Origin: Planctomycetaceae bacterium
GTDB taxonomy: Bacteria; Planctomycetota; Planctomycetia; Pirellulales; Pirellulaceae
Length of the DNA: 45,247 bases
Direction: 5' to 3'
Assembly: GCA_002862205.1 (NCBI GenBank)
Contig: PKCN01000078.1
Coordinates: forward strand, 1 to 45,247
The notes beneath the pieces are model-generated. The model saw only the letters and a program-made list of their open reading frames with translations, did no database searches and was not told the origin of the DNA. Every line of letters begins with the position of its first letter. Positions within the stretch are counted from its first letter, which is position 1. Of this stretch, positions 26,501 through 34,021 are shown piece by piece. A program made the translations under genes and the position numbers.

Positions 26501-26995
26501 GGATCCATCGGTTGCATTTCCAGCGTGCCCGCCGTTACCCCCAGGTCCTCCGTCGGTGCCTCGTCGATAGCGAGTTGCATCCCGACCTCGGGGGCCATCG
26601 GAGCCGCGTTGACCGTGACCGCCTCGTCCCCCGTTGCCACCCCGTCCCCCTGGGGCCTGAATGAAAACATAGCCATCGTTTTGAATCTCAATGCTCTGCA
26701 CATCGAATTCCTGTTCTTTCCCGTTCTCGAGGACGGTTCCTGAAATCCCCAAGGTCTGGTTGCGGGGGCCGCCCGTAGTGCAAAGATTGAATTTGACCCA
26801 ACCGGCGTTGTGACCACGTTCAGAGGGGCCTGCATTGCCACCATGTCGGCCGTGTGCCCCGGACACCCGAGGCAGGTGGAGGTGGTCTTGACCTGCTTTG
26901 CCGTGTTGTCCTGGTGTTCCGCTGATGTCGATCAGGTGCAGGATTTTGCTTTCGCCATCTGATGAAAAACATCCAGCATCACTTGTGTGCCGCAA
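23582..26995 (-). CDS. large Gly-rich (collagen-like) protein of unknown function
   Basis: 1137 residues from a TTG at 26995, supported by AAAAAGGA eight bases upstream and by a stop codon shortly before; no ATG exists in the first 170 codons. Residues about 25-260 are full of GG/GxxG repeats (APGGRGGNGGRGGHGQRGSD, NGGHAGNATDGSNGGNGG), interrupted by a beta-rich piece and the block GGSSHSWSETSTYRTHDGKT. Next come beta-sandwich-like segments (SLVSIDQIAVRNSGGMPLPD; LAPGESTILTWSIKNTSDE), as in CARDB or visible-Ig-like modules. From about 570 an alpha/beta unit follows (ARFLLIANQKTTSQDIENW ... WRGMTIIIPNNYF), then a charged, helical C-terminus rich in Arg/Lys. There is no signal peptide or membrane helix, so it is probably intracellular. 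It recalls large uncharacterised proteins of fungi and some bacteria with GGxGG N-termini; this is memory, not a search. Confidence 0.8.
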   Translation of the reverse strand: MRHTSDAGCFSSDGESKILHLIDISGTPGQHGKAGQDHLHLPRVSGAHGRHGGNAGPSERGHNAGWVKFNLCTTGGPRNQTLGISGTVLENGKEQEFDVQSIEIQNDGYVFIQAPGGRGGNGGRGGHGQRGSDGPRGRDATRYRRGTDGGPGGNGGHAGNATDGSNGGNGGRIQLEVSDKELGLLMLVKGNLAGGTIGFAGKPGIAGAGGKGGPGGSSHSWSETSTYRTHDGKTATRSTRRSNPGGHRGSNGKIGLPSLYHAQDGQEGKAGTLQIVVAHADGNQTQYASPFNLELMTFDVASETHVIEPDSLVSIDQIAVRNSGGMPLPDNYPVRIFLEPDRWLQPDGDGLHLQQAMQPDETTVFTTAGIPLRLADYVVDQPRNRPFRLRHTISPAAWMEGGIGRPFRQFSNGEEIEVRFPVELLTVRSLTSLAPGESTILTWSIKNTSDETFDQKHLYRAVKSSIRLIPNPSTSGEAFNHTPIVFFDPEENEHQLHQSPFQQSARDFGPGQVQTVQTRVGIKQETDVNAYTEFSLAIDLHLQRPKSSERSDQYRGVDSRKIRIRVSESYRRDADARFLLIANQKTTSQDIENWTRLADYFGSGIDIWDVSYYGFLDLAKKIDRGESLLEQWRGMTIIIPNNYFSTPSGTTSAFEQLCKTQLLHAAADFDINFYIVGDSKTSGTEELATALTPVEQTTRKREFGSTKAFCKEVARWNQFTAKSLQVVGGDSPDVRDFADISLGSLHELSITKRTILFQPSKSKLVHKAKTLARKLNREDPLHRWVVIYRHNNGDTDTSWGFFRARQLGVLELRRTLDSTKGSIVHYKVDSIDAIDRDFIESPANKHGVFLALKFEDKVDRFIRLVSDRAFPRYHENYIDRPLNDTEVEQIGNELVDSLLNDIHNEQAVARKSKTWGRNGVDAFMPKLNYLAKRAMNYAVSYQSMQENKVSVKLLFELLGSLKALADTAKSGWDSAWLPTSYFKRSRAVSTHINDQTESILTSIFGRKPTRWEKMTRPSKSREHSEKSRQKPIAGAARQAAQEHTNKIYRMRKKDKRLRRYVRAQEQTGITYDPEVLLPGSRVMSGPDFDRLLTAERNAAEMRQQTRESVLAKRSDLLVPLATEQQSGSLYEQPKSLL

Positions 26996-27368
26996 TCGAG
27001 TTTTCCTTTTTCAAGAAGGCTTGCTTTGAGGCTGACGATCCATGAAAAACGCACTGGTTGGCTGCATTGCCTGGTTGGCTGTGTCAGACGCTGAGCGTTT
27101 GCTAACTGAGGGCCCGTTTGCCTTTAATTGTAGCGGTTTCATGTTGTGGCATGCAGACTTCATGTGTGTTTCCGGGACGGGAACTACCGTCACCTGATCG
27201 TCCTGTCCGTGTTTCAAGCGAAATGCATGGAACGCCCGGCCCTGCTGGGGTGGTGTGCTGGACCATGTTTCTCGAAGTCCGTCACAATCGGCTCCGATTC
27301 AGGTGCCTAACCCCACAAGAGGCGCTGATGAACATCGGTTCGTGCTGATGCTGTTTGTCAGCGACGAC
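26996..27368. other. intergenic, divergent promoter space
   Basis: Contains the AAGGA ribosome site of the Gly-rich protein at its left edge. No gene is supported; a 76-codon plus-strand frame looks random. It leads into a 14-bp tandem array. Confidence 0.5.
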
Positions 27369-27464
27369 CTCAGGGACTCGACCTCAGGGACTCGACCTCA
27401 GGGACTCGACCTCAGGGACTCGACCTCAGGGACTCGACCTCAGGGACTCGACCTCAGGGACTCG
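27369..27464. repeat. 14-bp tandem array (CTCAGGGACTCGAC), 6.9 copies
   Basis: Identical copies start at 27369, 27383, 27397, 27411, 27425, 27439 and 27453. The unit is not a multiple of three. The array ends 91 bases upstream of the thioesterase start. The near identity of all copies points to recent expansion. Confidence 0.95.
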
Positions 27465-27555
27465 GCGTGCTTGTTGTGAATGGCTATCTTAGAGTCGTGA
27501 GGCCGTTTGTTCGTTGACCGGCGACGCTTGAGAAACCCATGCGAGATGAGATGGA

Positions 27556-27945
27556 ATGAGAGAGCACGAGATCGAATTACGTGTTCGTTATGACGAGGTT
27601 GATGCCATGGGATTTGTGCATCATTCCAATTACTTGCGATACTTTGAAATCGGCAGAACTGAACTTCTGAGGGCGTCGGGGGGGTGTTATCGCGACATGG
27701 AGGACGCTGGGCAACTAGTCGTCGTCGTTCATGTTGACTGCCGCTACAGTAAGCCTGCTCGATACGATGATTTGATCAAGGTGCGAACGCGGATCGACAA
27801 AGTCACTGCTGGGAGGATAGTGCACGCCTATGAAATCACTTGTAACGACCAGAAACTCGTGACGGCTCTCGTGACTTTGGTCGTGATTGACTTGAAAGGC
27901 AATCCTCAACGAGTTCCCGATGAATTGCTGGAATTGTACGGCTAG
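27556..27945 (+). CDS. acyl-CoA thioesterase, YbgC/4HBT family
   Basis: A 129-residue hot-dog-fold protein. The opening RVRYDEVDAMGFVHHSNYLR contains the family signature with catalytic Asp16 and the following Gly/His/Asn pattern (YbgC: D-x-D-x2-G-x-V-x-H-x-x-Y). Later blocks FEIGRTELLR and RIVHAYEITCNDQKLVTALV fit the hot-dog strands. Such enzymes hydrolyse acyl-CoA thioesters as tetramers in the cytoplasm. In many proteobacteria ybgC stands in the tol-pal operon; here it is 11 kb from the ExbBD cluster, so no link can be claimed. ATG 27556 is preceded by GAGATGG. Length is normal. Confidence 0.9.
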   Translation: MREHEIELRVRYDEVDAMGFVHHSNYLRYFEIGRTELLRASGGCYRDMEDAGQLVVVVHVDCRYSKPARYDDLIKVRTRIDKVTAGRIVHAYEITCNDQKLVTALVTLVVIDLKGNPQRVPDELLELYG

Positions 27946-28057
27946 CAATCTTTGGTGCTTGCGTTGCGAGGCATGACTTTCACGGTAGGTTTGTCCGCCC
28001 AGCAGGTTCTGCAAGTGTCGGATTTCCCGCCATGGATGCCGCAACCCAATTCATGAA

Positions 28058-28085
28058 GCAAGGTTCGACTTGCAAGGTTCGACTT
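28058..28085. repeat. 14-bp direct repeat (GCAAGGTTCGACTT), 2 copies
   Basis: Two perfect adjacent copies between the convergent thioesterase and PAP2 genes. Confidence 0.8.
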
Positions 28086-28111
28086 GAGCGAATGATCCTG
28101 TCTTGTGTTGC

Positions 28112-29260
28112 TCACGCCGCTCTTGGTTCACCGCCATCGGTTGGATGATTTTGTGGCGTCTGGGTGGCGTGTTGTTGTGAGGGAAGCGTGTCTTTGGTTG
28201 GGGCCGTCTTGGTTTGGATGTTTTGGTGGATTTTGTGTTGAGTCGGAGGCGTTTGTGTATCGGGGGCTGGTGCAGCCATTGTGCCCGGATCTGCTGGGGG
28301 CGACGGAAGTGGGGCTTTGATGAAGTGGGGGGCGGGCGGTGCTGAGAGTGGGGTGTTTGCCGTATTGGTGTTTGTGCTCTGCCTGAATGCAGATGCTGCG
28401 TAGGAATGTTCGTCTGCAACCCTGCGCCGTTTCGGATGCTGAACCGCTTCCATTTTGTCGAAAACATTTCCAATCAGCTTGGGGTGGTAGCAGATGTAGC
28501 ACCAGCCCAAACCGACCGCGGCTGATCCAAATAAATCACTTAAAAAGTGCGATCCGCAATGCATTCGCTGCAGCATCGTGCCAATGCAGAATGCCAGAAA
28601 GAGAGGTCGACCACGTGGAACCACAATCCATAGGCCAACCGTCAATGCCGTGGCGGTGGCAAGGTAACCGCTGGGGAAGGATCGCATCCCGGCGTCGTAT
28701 TCAGCAATTCGTGACAGGGTCCAGTCAAACGACCAGATCCAGGCGTGTTCGCTGGTTGCCAGATCGAGCCTGAGAGAATTAGGACGCGGGCGAAGTACGA
28801 ACATTTTGACCAAAGTAGCAACCGCCCCACTGCCCAGAGCCAAGGTCGCAAGGCGTGGCATCTTCCAACGTTTGGTCGGCGCCATCATCAGGATCGCGAC
28901 CATGATCAGAAAGATGCCGCCTCCATGAGCATAGATGAGTGACAGGTCAAGCATCTTGCTGAATTCCTGTGGCAACAAATCAGCGTGACACCAGCGTGCG
29001 ATCGGGATGTCCAACAGAGTCGCCATGGGAACCAGCAATATCGAAATGCTGGAAAGCCAGAGCAGTGCGGCCAGATGAAACTTCTGGGTTTCTTCCCGCG
29101 GCGGTCGGTATCGACTGTCCCTACGAAACCTTGATTGGTGAGGCTCATCCACTGAAAGATGACCGTGGTCCGTACGTACAGCGGCGCTCCTCCGGATCTC
29201 ACTTTGATCCGAATCTTTGCTGTTCATTTGAGCTTCGGTTGATTTCTCCGAGCCGGACAT
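28112..29260 (-). CDS. PAP2-superfamily membrane phosphatase homologue with altered motif
   Basis: 382 residues from the ATG at 29260 (GTG 29269 and ATG 29227 are alternatives). After a polar 60-residue N-terminus come about five membrane helices (AALLWLSSISILLVPMATLL; GIFLIMVAILMM; LALGSGAVATLVKMF; ATATALTVGLWIVV; FGSAAVGLGWCYICY). The PAP2 motifs are KMFVLRPRP (K-x6-RP), SFPSGY and RMHCGSHFLSD (R-x5-H-x3-D). The second should read PSGH; here the histidine that acts as general acid is tyrosine. Canonical members dephosphorylate phosphatidate, undecaprenyl pyrophosphate or lipid A at the membrane. The last 100 residues are a low-complexity Pro/Thr/Gln/Asn tail that also makes the DNA strongly strand-asymmetric. 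Activity is therefore uncertain. Confidence 0.85.
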   Translation of the reverse strand: MSGSEKSTEAQMNSKDSDQSEIRRSAAVRTDHGHLSVDEPHQSRFRRDSRYRPPREETQKFHLAALLWLSSISILLVPMATLLDIPIARWCHADLLPQEFSKMLDLSLIYAHGGGIFLIMVAILMMAPTKRWKMPRLATLALGSGAVATLVKMFVLRPRPNSLRLDLATSEHAWIWSFDWTLSRIAEYDAGMRSFPSGYLATATALTVGLWIVVPRGRPLFLAFCIGTMLQRMHCGSHFLSDLFGSAAVGLGWCYICYHPKLIGNVFDKMEAVQHPKRRRVADEHSYAASAFRQSTNTNTANTPLSAPPAPHFIKAPLPSPPADPGTMAAPAPDTQTPPTQHKIHQNIQTKTAPTKDTLPSQQHATQTPQNHPTDGGEPRAA

Positions 29261-29757
29261 AGCACTCACAAACCAATCTGTAGTCGTTCCTTGTGATCAC
29301 CTGGCGCGAAGCCGATGCAACATCTCGGCTTTGCTGTTTCTTTTGTCGCTAAGAGCGTTTTTGTCGCGGAGCACCGTTGTTGTCGCGGAGCACCGTTGTT
29401 GTTGTGGAGCACCGTTGTTGTTGTGGAGTACCGTTTGGATCCAACGCACGATCTGGAATTTTGGAAGCAGGAAACGATCGTGTTCCGGCTTGATGAAAAT
29501 TTGGATGGCGGGAATCACTGCTCTTTGCCGGATGGCAGGCTAGTAAAAAAACGGTGCTCAGTGAAAGAGAAGAAAAATAGTGAGGTGCAATCTGGCGGTG
29601 CTGGCGTGGATGAGCCGCGCGGGAAACACGAGAGTCGGGAAACACGGGTTGCGGGGCCCGGCGGGGATCGCGTTTTTCGCTCTTGTGTTGTTTCACCTGC
29701 GCGGTCTACAAGCCACGCAGAAAACCTCTCTTTTTTCCACTCGCCTCAGGTTTAGGA
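29261..29757. other. divergent intergenic region with tandem array
   Basis: Promoter space for the PAP2 homologue and the parvulin. It holds the 19-bp array and, near 29630-29653, a short pair of GGGAAACACG repeats. The ribosome site AGG of the parvulin lies at 29748. No gene supported. Confidence 0.5.
29361..29437. repeat. 19-bp tandem array (core GGAGCACCGTTGTTGT), 4 copies
   Basis: The GGAGCACCG core occurs at 29368, 29387, 29406 and (as GGAGTACCG) 29425, exactly 19 bases apart. The first two copies contain TCGC where the last two have TTGT. Confidence 0.85.
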
Positions 29758-30885
29758 ATGCGGTCACGCAAGCTATTCCATACGATTATCCTGTTCACGG
29801 GCTGCGCGATCAGTCCTCTCTTGAGTCACGCGCAACGTCTCGAAGTTACCCTGCCAGAGGATCCGGCCGCAGTGATCGCTGTGGTGGGGAAATCCAATAT
29901 TCTGTTGGGGGATTTGTTGCCTCAGGCTGACGCCAGAATCGCCGACGTTGAGGAACAGTCAGGCCAGACAATTTCTGCGGAGCAGCGGCGTGATGCGAGA
30001 TTATCTCTTGTGAAGGGGCTGCTCGGGAAAACCATTCAAACCAAGATGATGCGCGAGTCATTTCTGTTAGAGCAGGTGGGAAGTGAGAATGCAGATAAAC
30101 GGGAAGAGGCTGATGCGAAACTCTCCGGGCGTGCAAGGCAGATGTTTCACGAGGCGGAATTACCCGAATTGAAGAAGCAGTACGACACCAATGATCTGCG
30201 GGAATTGGATGGCATCCTGAGGAAGAAAGGCAGCTCATTGCTCGCCAGACAGAGGGATTTCATTGATCAGATGCTTGGGCATCTCTACATCCGTGGCAAT
30301 GTGAACCGTGAGCCAAATGTCTCTTTGTCAGAAATTATCACTGAATACCGGGCCGAGAAGGAAAGCTATTTCAGACCTGAGCGGGCTCGGTGGGAACAAC
30401 TGACAGTCGAAAAAGAAAATTTCCCCAGCGAAGCGGATGCTCGCCGGGCAATTCAGGAAATGGGGCGGGAAGCTGTATTCGGTGGCAGCATGCAAGCGGT
30501 AGCTAGAGCGAGAAGCCAAGAACCATTTGCAAGCAATGGCGGTGTCCATGACTGGGCGTCCCGGGGCTCACTTGCCTCGGAACCATTGGATGCTCAGATT
30601 TTCAGTCTTCCGCTGAACAAGATCAGTGGTGTGATTCAGGACGGGCGGGGATTTCATATCATTCGTGTCTTGGAGCGTAAGGCAGCCGATTACACGCCAC
30701 AGAGCGAATTGCAGGACGAGCTTCGGAGTAAGATTCGCAAGCGGAAAATCGAAGAATCGCAGCGACTCGCTCTTGACCGAATGCGAGACAAGATTCCGGT
30801 TTGGACCTTGTTTCCTGAGGACATCCCAGGCTCCAAGCCGCTTCCTGTCAGTATCACTCGTAGAAACGGCTCCACGAATCGATAA
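29758..30885 (+). CDS. exported parvulin-type peptidyl-prolyl isomerase (SurA/PpiC-like)
   Basis: 375 residues from the ATG at 29758, with a signal peptide (KLFHTIILFTGCAISPLLSH, cut near AQR). A SurA-like helical N-terminal half (AVVGKSNILLGDLLPQADAR ... FIDQMLGHLYIRGNV) precedes one parvulin domain (about 225-335): ARWEQLTVEKENFPSEADAR, SNGGVHDWASRGSL, FSLPLNKISGVIQDGRGFHI IRVLER. A C-terminal helix ends the protein. Such enzymes isomerise Xaa-Pro bonds and chaperone outer-membrane proteins in the periplasm. Its TAA overlaps the ATG of the next gene (TAATG), so the two are translationally coupled. A longer frame from 29683 would spoil the signal peptide. Confidence 0.9.
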   Translation: MRSRKLFHTIILFTGCAISPLLSHAQRLEVTLPEDPAAVIAVVGKSNILLGDLLPQADARIADVEEQSGQTISAEQRRDARLSLVKGLLGKTIQTKMMRESFLLEQVGSENADKREEADAKLSGRARQMFHEAELPELKKQYDTNDLRELDGILRKKGSSLLARQRDFIDQMLGHLYIRGNVNREPNVSLSEIITEYRAEKESYFRPERARWEQLTVEKENFPSEADARRAIQEMGREAVFGGSMQAVARARSQEPFASNGGVHDWASRGSLASEPLDAQIFSLPLNKISGVIQDGRGFHIIRVLERKAADYTPQSELQDELRSKIRKRKIEESQRLALDRMRDKIPVWTLFPEDIPGSKPLPVSITRRNGSTNR

Positions 30886-31580
30886 TGAATGGAAGTGAAT
30901 CACAGCGAAAATCGGTGTTTCAGGATGCTTGCCGTCCCGCCGGCGGCCGCATGCTCTGTCTGTTACTTCTGATTTGCGTGGTTTTGGTAAGTATAGGAAG
31001 TGTTGGCTGCCGCCAGTTTCGCTATCGTTTCCGTAATACTCCTCCCGAACAGTTTGTTCCCAATCCACTTGATTTGCCCGCTGCGCCAGATGCTTTCGTG
31101 TGGTCACAGGTCATTGACGCGGTGGATGACTATTTTCGCATCACTCGCGAAACTCCCGTGCAAAATGCGGATGGTTTCATCTTGGATGGTCGTGTCGAGA
31201 CGGCGTATTCGATTGGGGCATCGTGTTTTGAACCGTGGCAGAAAGACAGTACTCCGGGTTTTGAGCGTTGGCAGGGAACACTGCAATCGATTCGGAGAAG
31301 GGCGATTGTGACCGTACGCCCCCGAGGGCCGGGGTATACCGTTGAAGTCGTTGTTCAAAAAGACCTCGAGGATGTGGGGCGTTCTGTGACCGCGACGCAG
31401 TCCTCGGTTGGAATTCGACATGATGCATCCATTGAGCGACGTGGTCGACTGGTTGAGGGAACGCCAGAAACACTTGGTTGGATTCCTTTGGGAAGAGACT
31501 CCACGTTAGAGCAGGTAATCTTGAGCGACATTTTCGGTCGTATCACTCAGGAGGACGCTGAAGGATTACTTCATCACTGA
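30885..31580 (+). CDS. exported protein, possible lipoprotein, function unknown
   Basis: 231 residues. A membrane segment at about 23-40 (MLCLLLLICVVLVSIGSVG) is followed by Cys42; SVGC is a loose lipobox, so attachment as a lipoprotein is likely but not certain. The mature part is beta-rich (VETAYSIGAS, RRAIVTVRPRGPGYTVEVVV) with no catalytic motif that I recognise. The first ATG may be internal; the product could start at Met23. It shares a start/stop overlap with the parvulin gene and precedes a TPR lipoprotein, so an envelope assembly role is plausible. This kind of short lipoprotein is common in planctomycetes; no family can be named. Confidence 0.75.
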   Translation: MNGSESQRKSVFQDACRPAGGRMLCLLLLICVVLVSIGSVGCRQFRYRFRNTPPEQFVPNPLDLPAAPDAFVWSQVIDAVDDYFRITRETPVQNADGFILDGRVETAYSIGASCFEPWQKDSTPGFERWQGTLQSIRRRAIVTVRPRGPGYTVEVVVQKDLEDVGRSVTATQSSVGIRHDASIERRGRLVEGTPETLGWIPLGRDSTLEQVILSDIFGRITQEDAEGLLHH

Positions 31581-31773
31581 TGGGACATTGGAAAATCGTC
31601 GGGGGGGCGTCGAAGCTGCACAATCCATACGCATTACCTGGCTGAGTGCACTTGCGGCAATAGACTTTCTTGCGAGCTAAATTCCAGCGTCTGGGGCGCC
31701 GATACCAACGCTGCCGGGGAAACGAATCAACTCGTCCCTGCGGCTTGAACTGATTGCTCCGCCAGCCAAATGG

Positions 31774-32073
31774 ATGCAGATGATCGGCTTATCGCCTCGC
31801 AAGATTGACTTTTCGACTTTTTGCGTCACTGTCGAAAAAAGACTCTGTGAACTTGGGCATCTCGTGCCCCACCAATTCCCGATGACGCAGCGGGAAGTGA
31901 TTCGAAGTGGAGAAACCGTGGGTGTTTACTTTTGTGTCCATGGACCCAGAAGCGTGAAGCTGACTGCCATCTGTGATTTTTCCAAAAATACTGTGATCTT
32001 TTACGGTAGTGATGGAATTCGCCGTGAAAGTTTGAATGTTGCTGTTGAAGAACCGGCCGCTCTCTCCGCGTGA
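31774..32073 (+). CDS. small conserved-looking protein, function unknown
   Basis: 99 residues, soluble, no signal peptide. The sequence has balanced composition and regular strands and helices (FSTFCVTVEKRLCELGHLVP, SVKLTAICDFSKNTVIFYG), which argues for a real gene. ATG 31774 or 31780 may be the start; neither has a clear Shine-Dalgarno. It lies between the exported protein and the TPR lipoprotein on the same strand, 193 bases after the former and 59 before the latter. I do not recognise the family. Confidence 0.6.
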   Translation: MQMIGLSPRKIDFSTFCVTVEKRLCELGHLVPHQFPMTQREVIRSGETVGVYFCVHGPRSVKLTAICDFSKNTVIFYGSDGIRRESLNVAVEEPAALSA

Positions 32074-32132
32074 TATCAATTTTTGCCGATCGAACTTGAC
32101 TCCTCGGGCTGGCAAACTTTAAAGGGATGAGC

Positions 32133-33152
32133 ATGAAGAGCTCCGTCCCTTTGTTGATGTTACTGGCTTGTGGCTACCTGCTGTTGGTGGGCGGCTGTCG
32201 AACGACAGTCCCCATCCACGCGTGGACCCCTCCGCAATTGGAATCTGCTGTGGGGAAACGGGTGGCCCTATCGGGTGTGCGAGGACCAAGAGAGCTGACC
32301 GCGGGGATCCAGCGACAACTGATCAGTCAGGCACCGGATGACCCGGGGCGGCAGTTGGCTATGATCAGTTTGGCAGAGTTGGTGGCTTATGAGTCACGCA
32401 GTTCCCGAGATGACGCTCACAAAAAAAATGGGATTCAGCTTGTTTCTGCGGTCGAAGAAGTGCCCAATGATTTGGCCGTTGCCAGTGTAGCGCGACATCA
32501 GGGGATCGACTATGTGTTACGCGGTGAAGTGATTCGTAAACGCAATGCGGTGGCGCAGAGCAACTACGATTCTGAAACGCTCAGCATGTCGTGGCGTCTG
32601 ACCGGCTTGGACGCCGAGCATCCGGGCGGTGGCAGGCCAATCGTTCTTAACGTCAATACTGCCCGAGACCTGTACCCTGACCTCGCGTTTGTCTCAGACC
32701 TCAATGAGGTGTTGACGCAAGCGATGGTAAGAGAAACATTTCGGCTTATCACGCCCACGGTTGACCGATTTCGAATCAAGCTGGAAACACCTTACCTGTT
32801 GCCCGGTAGTGCCAAAGTCAGGCGGGGTAACCTGGCTGCACGCAAAGGACGTTGGGGTGAGGCTGAAACGCTTTGGGCGGAGGTGCGTGAACGACATCCC
32901 ACTCAATTGGCAGCCCTCCACAATCTCGCCCTGGCCGCCGCAGCCGGACAGGATTTTACTCGAGCAAAAAAATTGGCCCGAAAAGCGATTCGCTATAACC
33001 CCAGTCAATTGCACAAGCAGACGCTGGTTTGGATCGAATTGAAACAGCGTGCCTACCATCAGGCTTTCTCGTTACCAGAGCCACCGGAAGGCTGGTTTGT
33101 GACCGACGAGGCTGTATCGCCAGTGGTCGCCCAAACGTCCACCAATCAGTGA
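32133..33152 (+). CDS. TPR-containing lipoprotein
   Basis: 339 residues from the second ATG, at 32133, chosen because AAAGGG lies six bases upstream. The signal peptide PLLMLLACGYLLLVGGC has a good lipobox (LVGGC) with Cys22. The middle part (about 40-215) is a mixed fold resembling curli/penicillin-binding-activator-type outer-membrane factors: KRVALSGVRGPRELTAGIQRQ, GIDYVLRGEVIRKRN, LSMSWRLTGLDAEHPGGGRP. Two TPR repeats follow (RRGNLAARKGRWGEAETLWA; LHNLALAAAAGQDFTRAKKL A). It should sit on the periplasmic face of a membrane. It is probably part of the parvulin transcription unit. Confidence 0.8.
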   Translation: MKSSVPLLMLLACGYLLLVGGCRTTVPIHAWTPPQLESAVGKRVALSGVRGPRELTAGIQRQLISQAPDDPGRQLAMISLAELVAYESRSSRDDAHKKNGIQLVSAVEEVPNDLAVASVARHQGIDYVLRGEVIRKRNAVAQSNYDSETLSMSWRLTGLDAEHPGGGRPIVLNVNTARDLYPDLAFVSDLNEVLTQAMVRETFRLITPTVDRFRIKLETPYLLPGSAKVRRGNLAARKGRWGEAETLWAEVRERHPTQLAALHNLALAAAAGQDFTRAKKLARKAIRYNPSQLHKQTLVWIELKQRAYHQAFSLPEPPEGWFVTDEAVSPVVAQTSTNQ

Positions 33153-33186
33153 TCATCGGGAAACCGGGGCTGAGTCGATGGGCCCA

Positions 33187-33942
33187 TCAATCCTGTGCTA
33201 CGGGATGTATCATTGCCCACAAACGCGCGTCGCGGATGCTGTCCGCAATCAGGATTGCACCATCGAAATTCTGATCCTGCGTGTGAATGCTTGGGATTGC
33301 AACCGTGCGGGCTCCCGCCGTAACTGCAGCGGCACAACCGTTCCCGCTGTCCTCCAGAACGAGCATCTGATCAGGTGGGATGCCAAACTCCGTGGCTGCA
33401 CGAAGATACATCTCAGGGTGTGGCTTGCCATGCTCAACATCATCCCCCGTCAGAATGAACGCGAGGTCCTGTTTCCAGGGAATGGTCTCAAACAGGATTT
33501 CGACAAATTTCCGACGACTGCTTGTCGCCAAACCAAATGGGATTTGGTGCGACCTTAAATGCTCAATCCAGGAAGTCACCCCGGGCAGGGGTGGTACTCC
33601 CGCTGCAAGTTTGTCCGCAAATAGTTCATCCGATTCCGCCAGCAAGCTCTCGGGACTCTCGTCCAGAGAGTGAAATTCAACCATCTGCTGCAAAGCAGTC
33701 ACCCCCACACGACCCATCATCCGTGTCTGAAGTTCTTTGCTGTACCGGAATCCTCTTCTTTGCAACACAGTGTCGCCAACTTCCCAGTACAATCCTTCGG
33801 TGTCGAACAGAAGACCGTCCATGTCGAGTGCGACCCCGTAGATGCGAGCCGAAGATGAAGCTGCCGAAAAAAATTCGTTCTTGGACCTTTCCGGGGAATT
33901 GGGATCGGAAACATTGGATCCATCGGGATTGGATTGATTCAT
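33187..33942 (-). CDS. HAD-superfamily phosphatase, beta-phosphoglucomutase-like
   Basis: 251 residues from the ATG at 33942. Motif I is ALDMDGLLFDTE with nucleophile Asp40 and acid/base Asp42; motif II is the Ser/Thr block FGLATSSRRK; motif III is the lysine of EHGKPHPEMY; motif IV is MLVLEDSGNG. A helical cap lies between about 55 and 120. This layout (subfamily IA with DGxxxDTE) includes beta-phosphoglucomutase, 2-deoxyglucose-6-phosphatase and pseudouridine phosphatase YjjG/HDHD1-like enzymes; the substrate cannot be fixed. The N-terminal 32 residues are polar and unlike the family, so a later start is possible. Divergent from the DUF3754 gene. Confidence 0.9.
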   Translation of the reverse strand: MNQSNPDGSNVSDPNSPERSKNEFFSAASSSARIYGVALDMDGLLFDTEGLYWEVGDTVLQRRGFRYSKELQTRMMGRVGVTALQQMVEFHSLDESPESLLAESDELFADKLAAGVPPLPGVTSWIEHLRSHQIPFGLATSSRRKFVEILFETIPWKQDLAFILTGDDVEHGKPHPEMYLRAATEFGIPPDQMLVLEDSGNGCAAAVTAGARTVAIPSIHTQDQNFDGAILIADSIRDARLWAMIHPVAQD

Positions 33943-34021
33943 GAGTGGTCTGCTATCTGGTTTCACAATCAAAGGTGGAAGCACTATCGGGCGTTCATTC
34001 TACAATGCAACGACCGATGGA

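Noticed and set aside
26100-26900. Plus-strand Pro-rich frames opposite the Gly-rich protein
   Set aside because: They are the complement of the GGxGG repeats; the minus-strand frame is continuous for 1137 codons with a good ribosome site.
27369-27464. Possible CRISPR array
   Set aside because: Copies are directly adjacent with no spacers, and no cas genes are in the window; the same holds for the other arrays.
31553-31770. Minus-strand open frame with a Cys-containing peptide (KKVYCRKCTQPGNAYGLC)
   Set aside because: It resembles a zinc-binding peptide, but has no start codon after the preceding stop and overlaps the end of the exported-protein gene.
33940-33943. Overlapping divergent start codons (CATG) of the HAD and DUF3754 genes
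   Set aside because: It depends on the longest start of the DUF3754 gene; the ATG at 34022 fits the family better.
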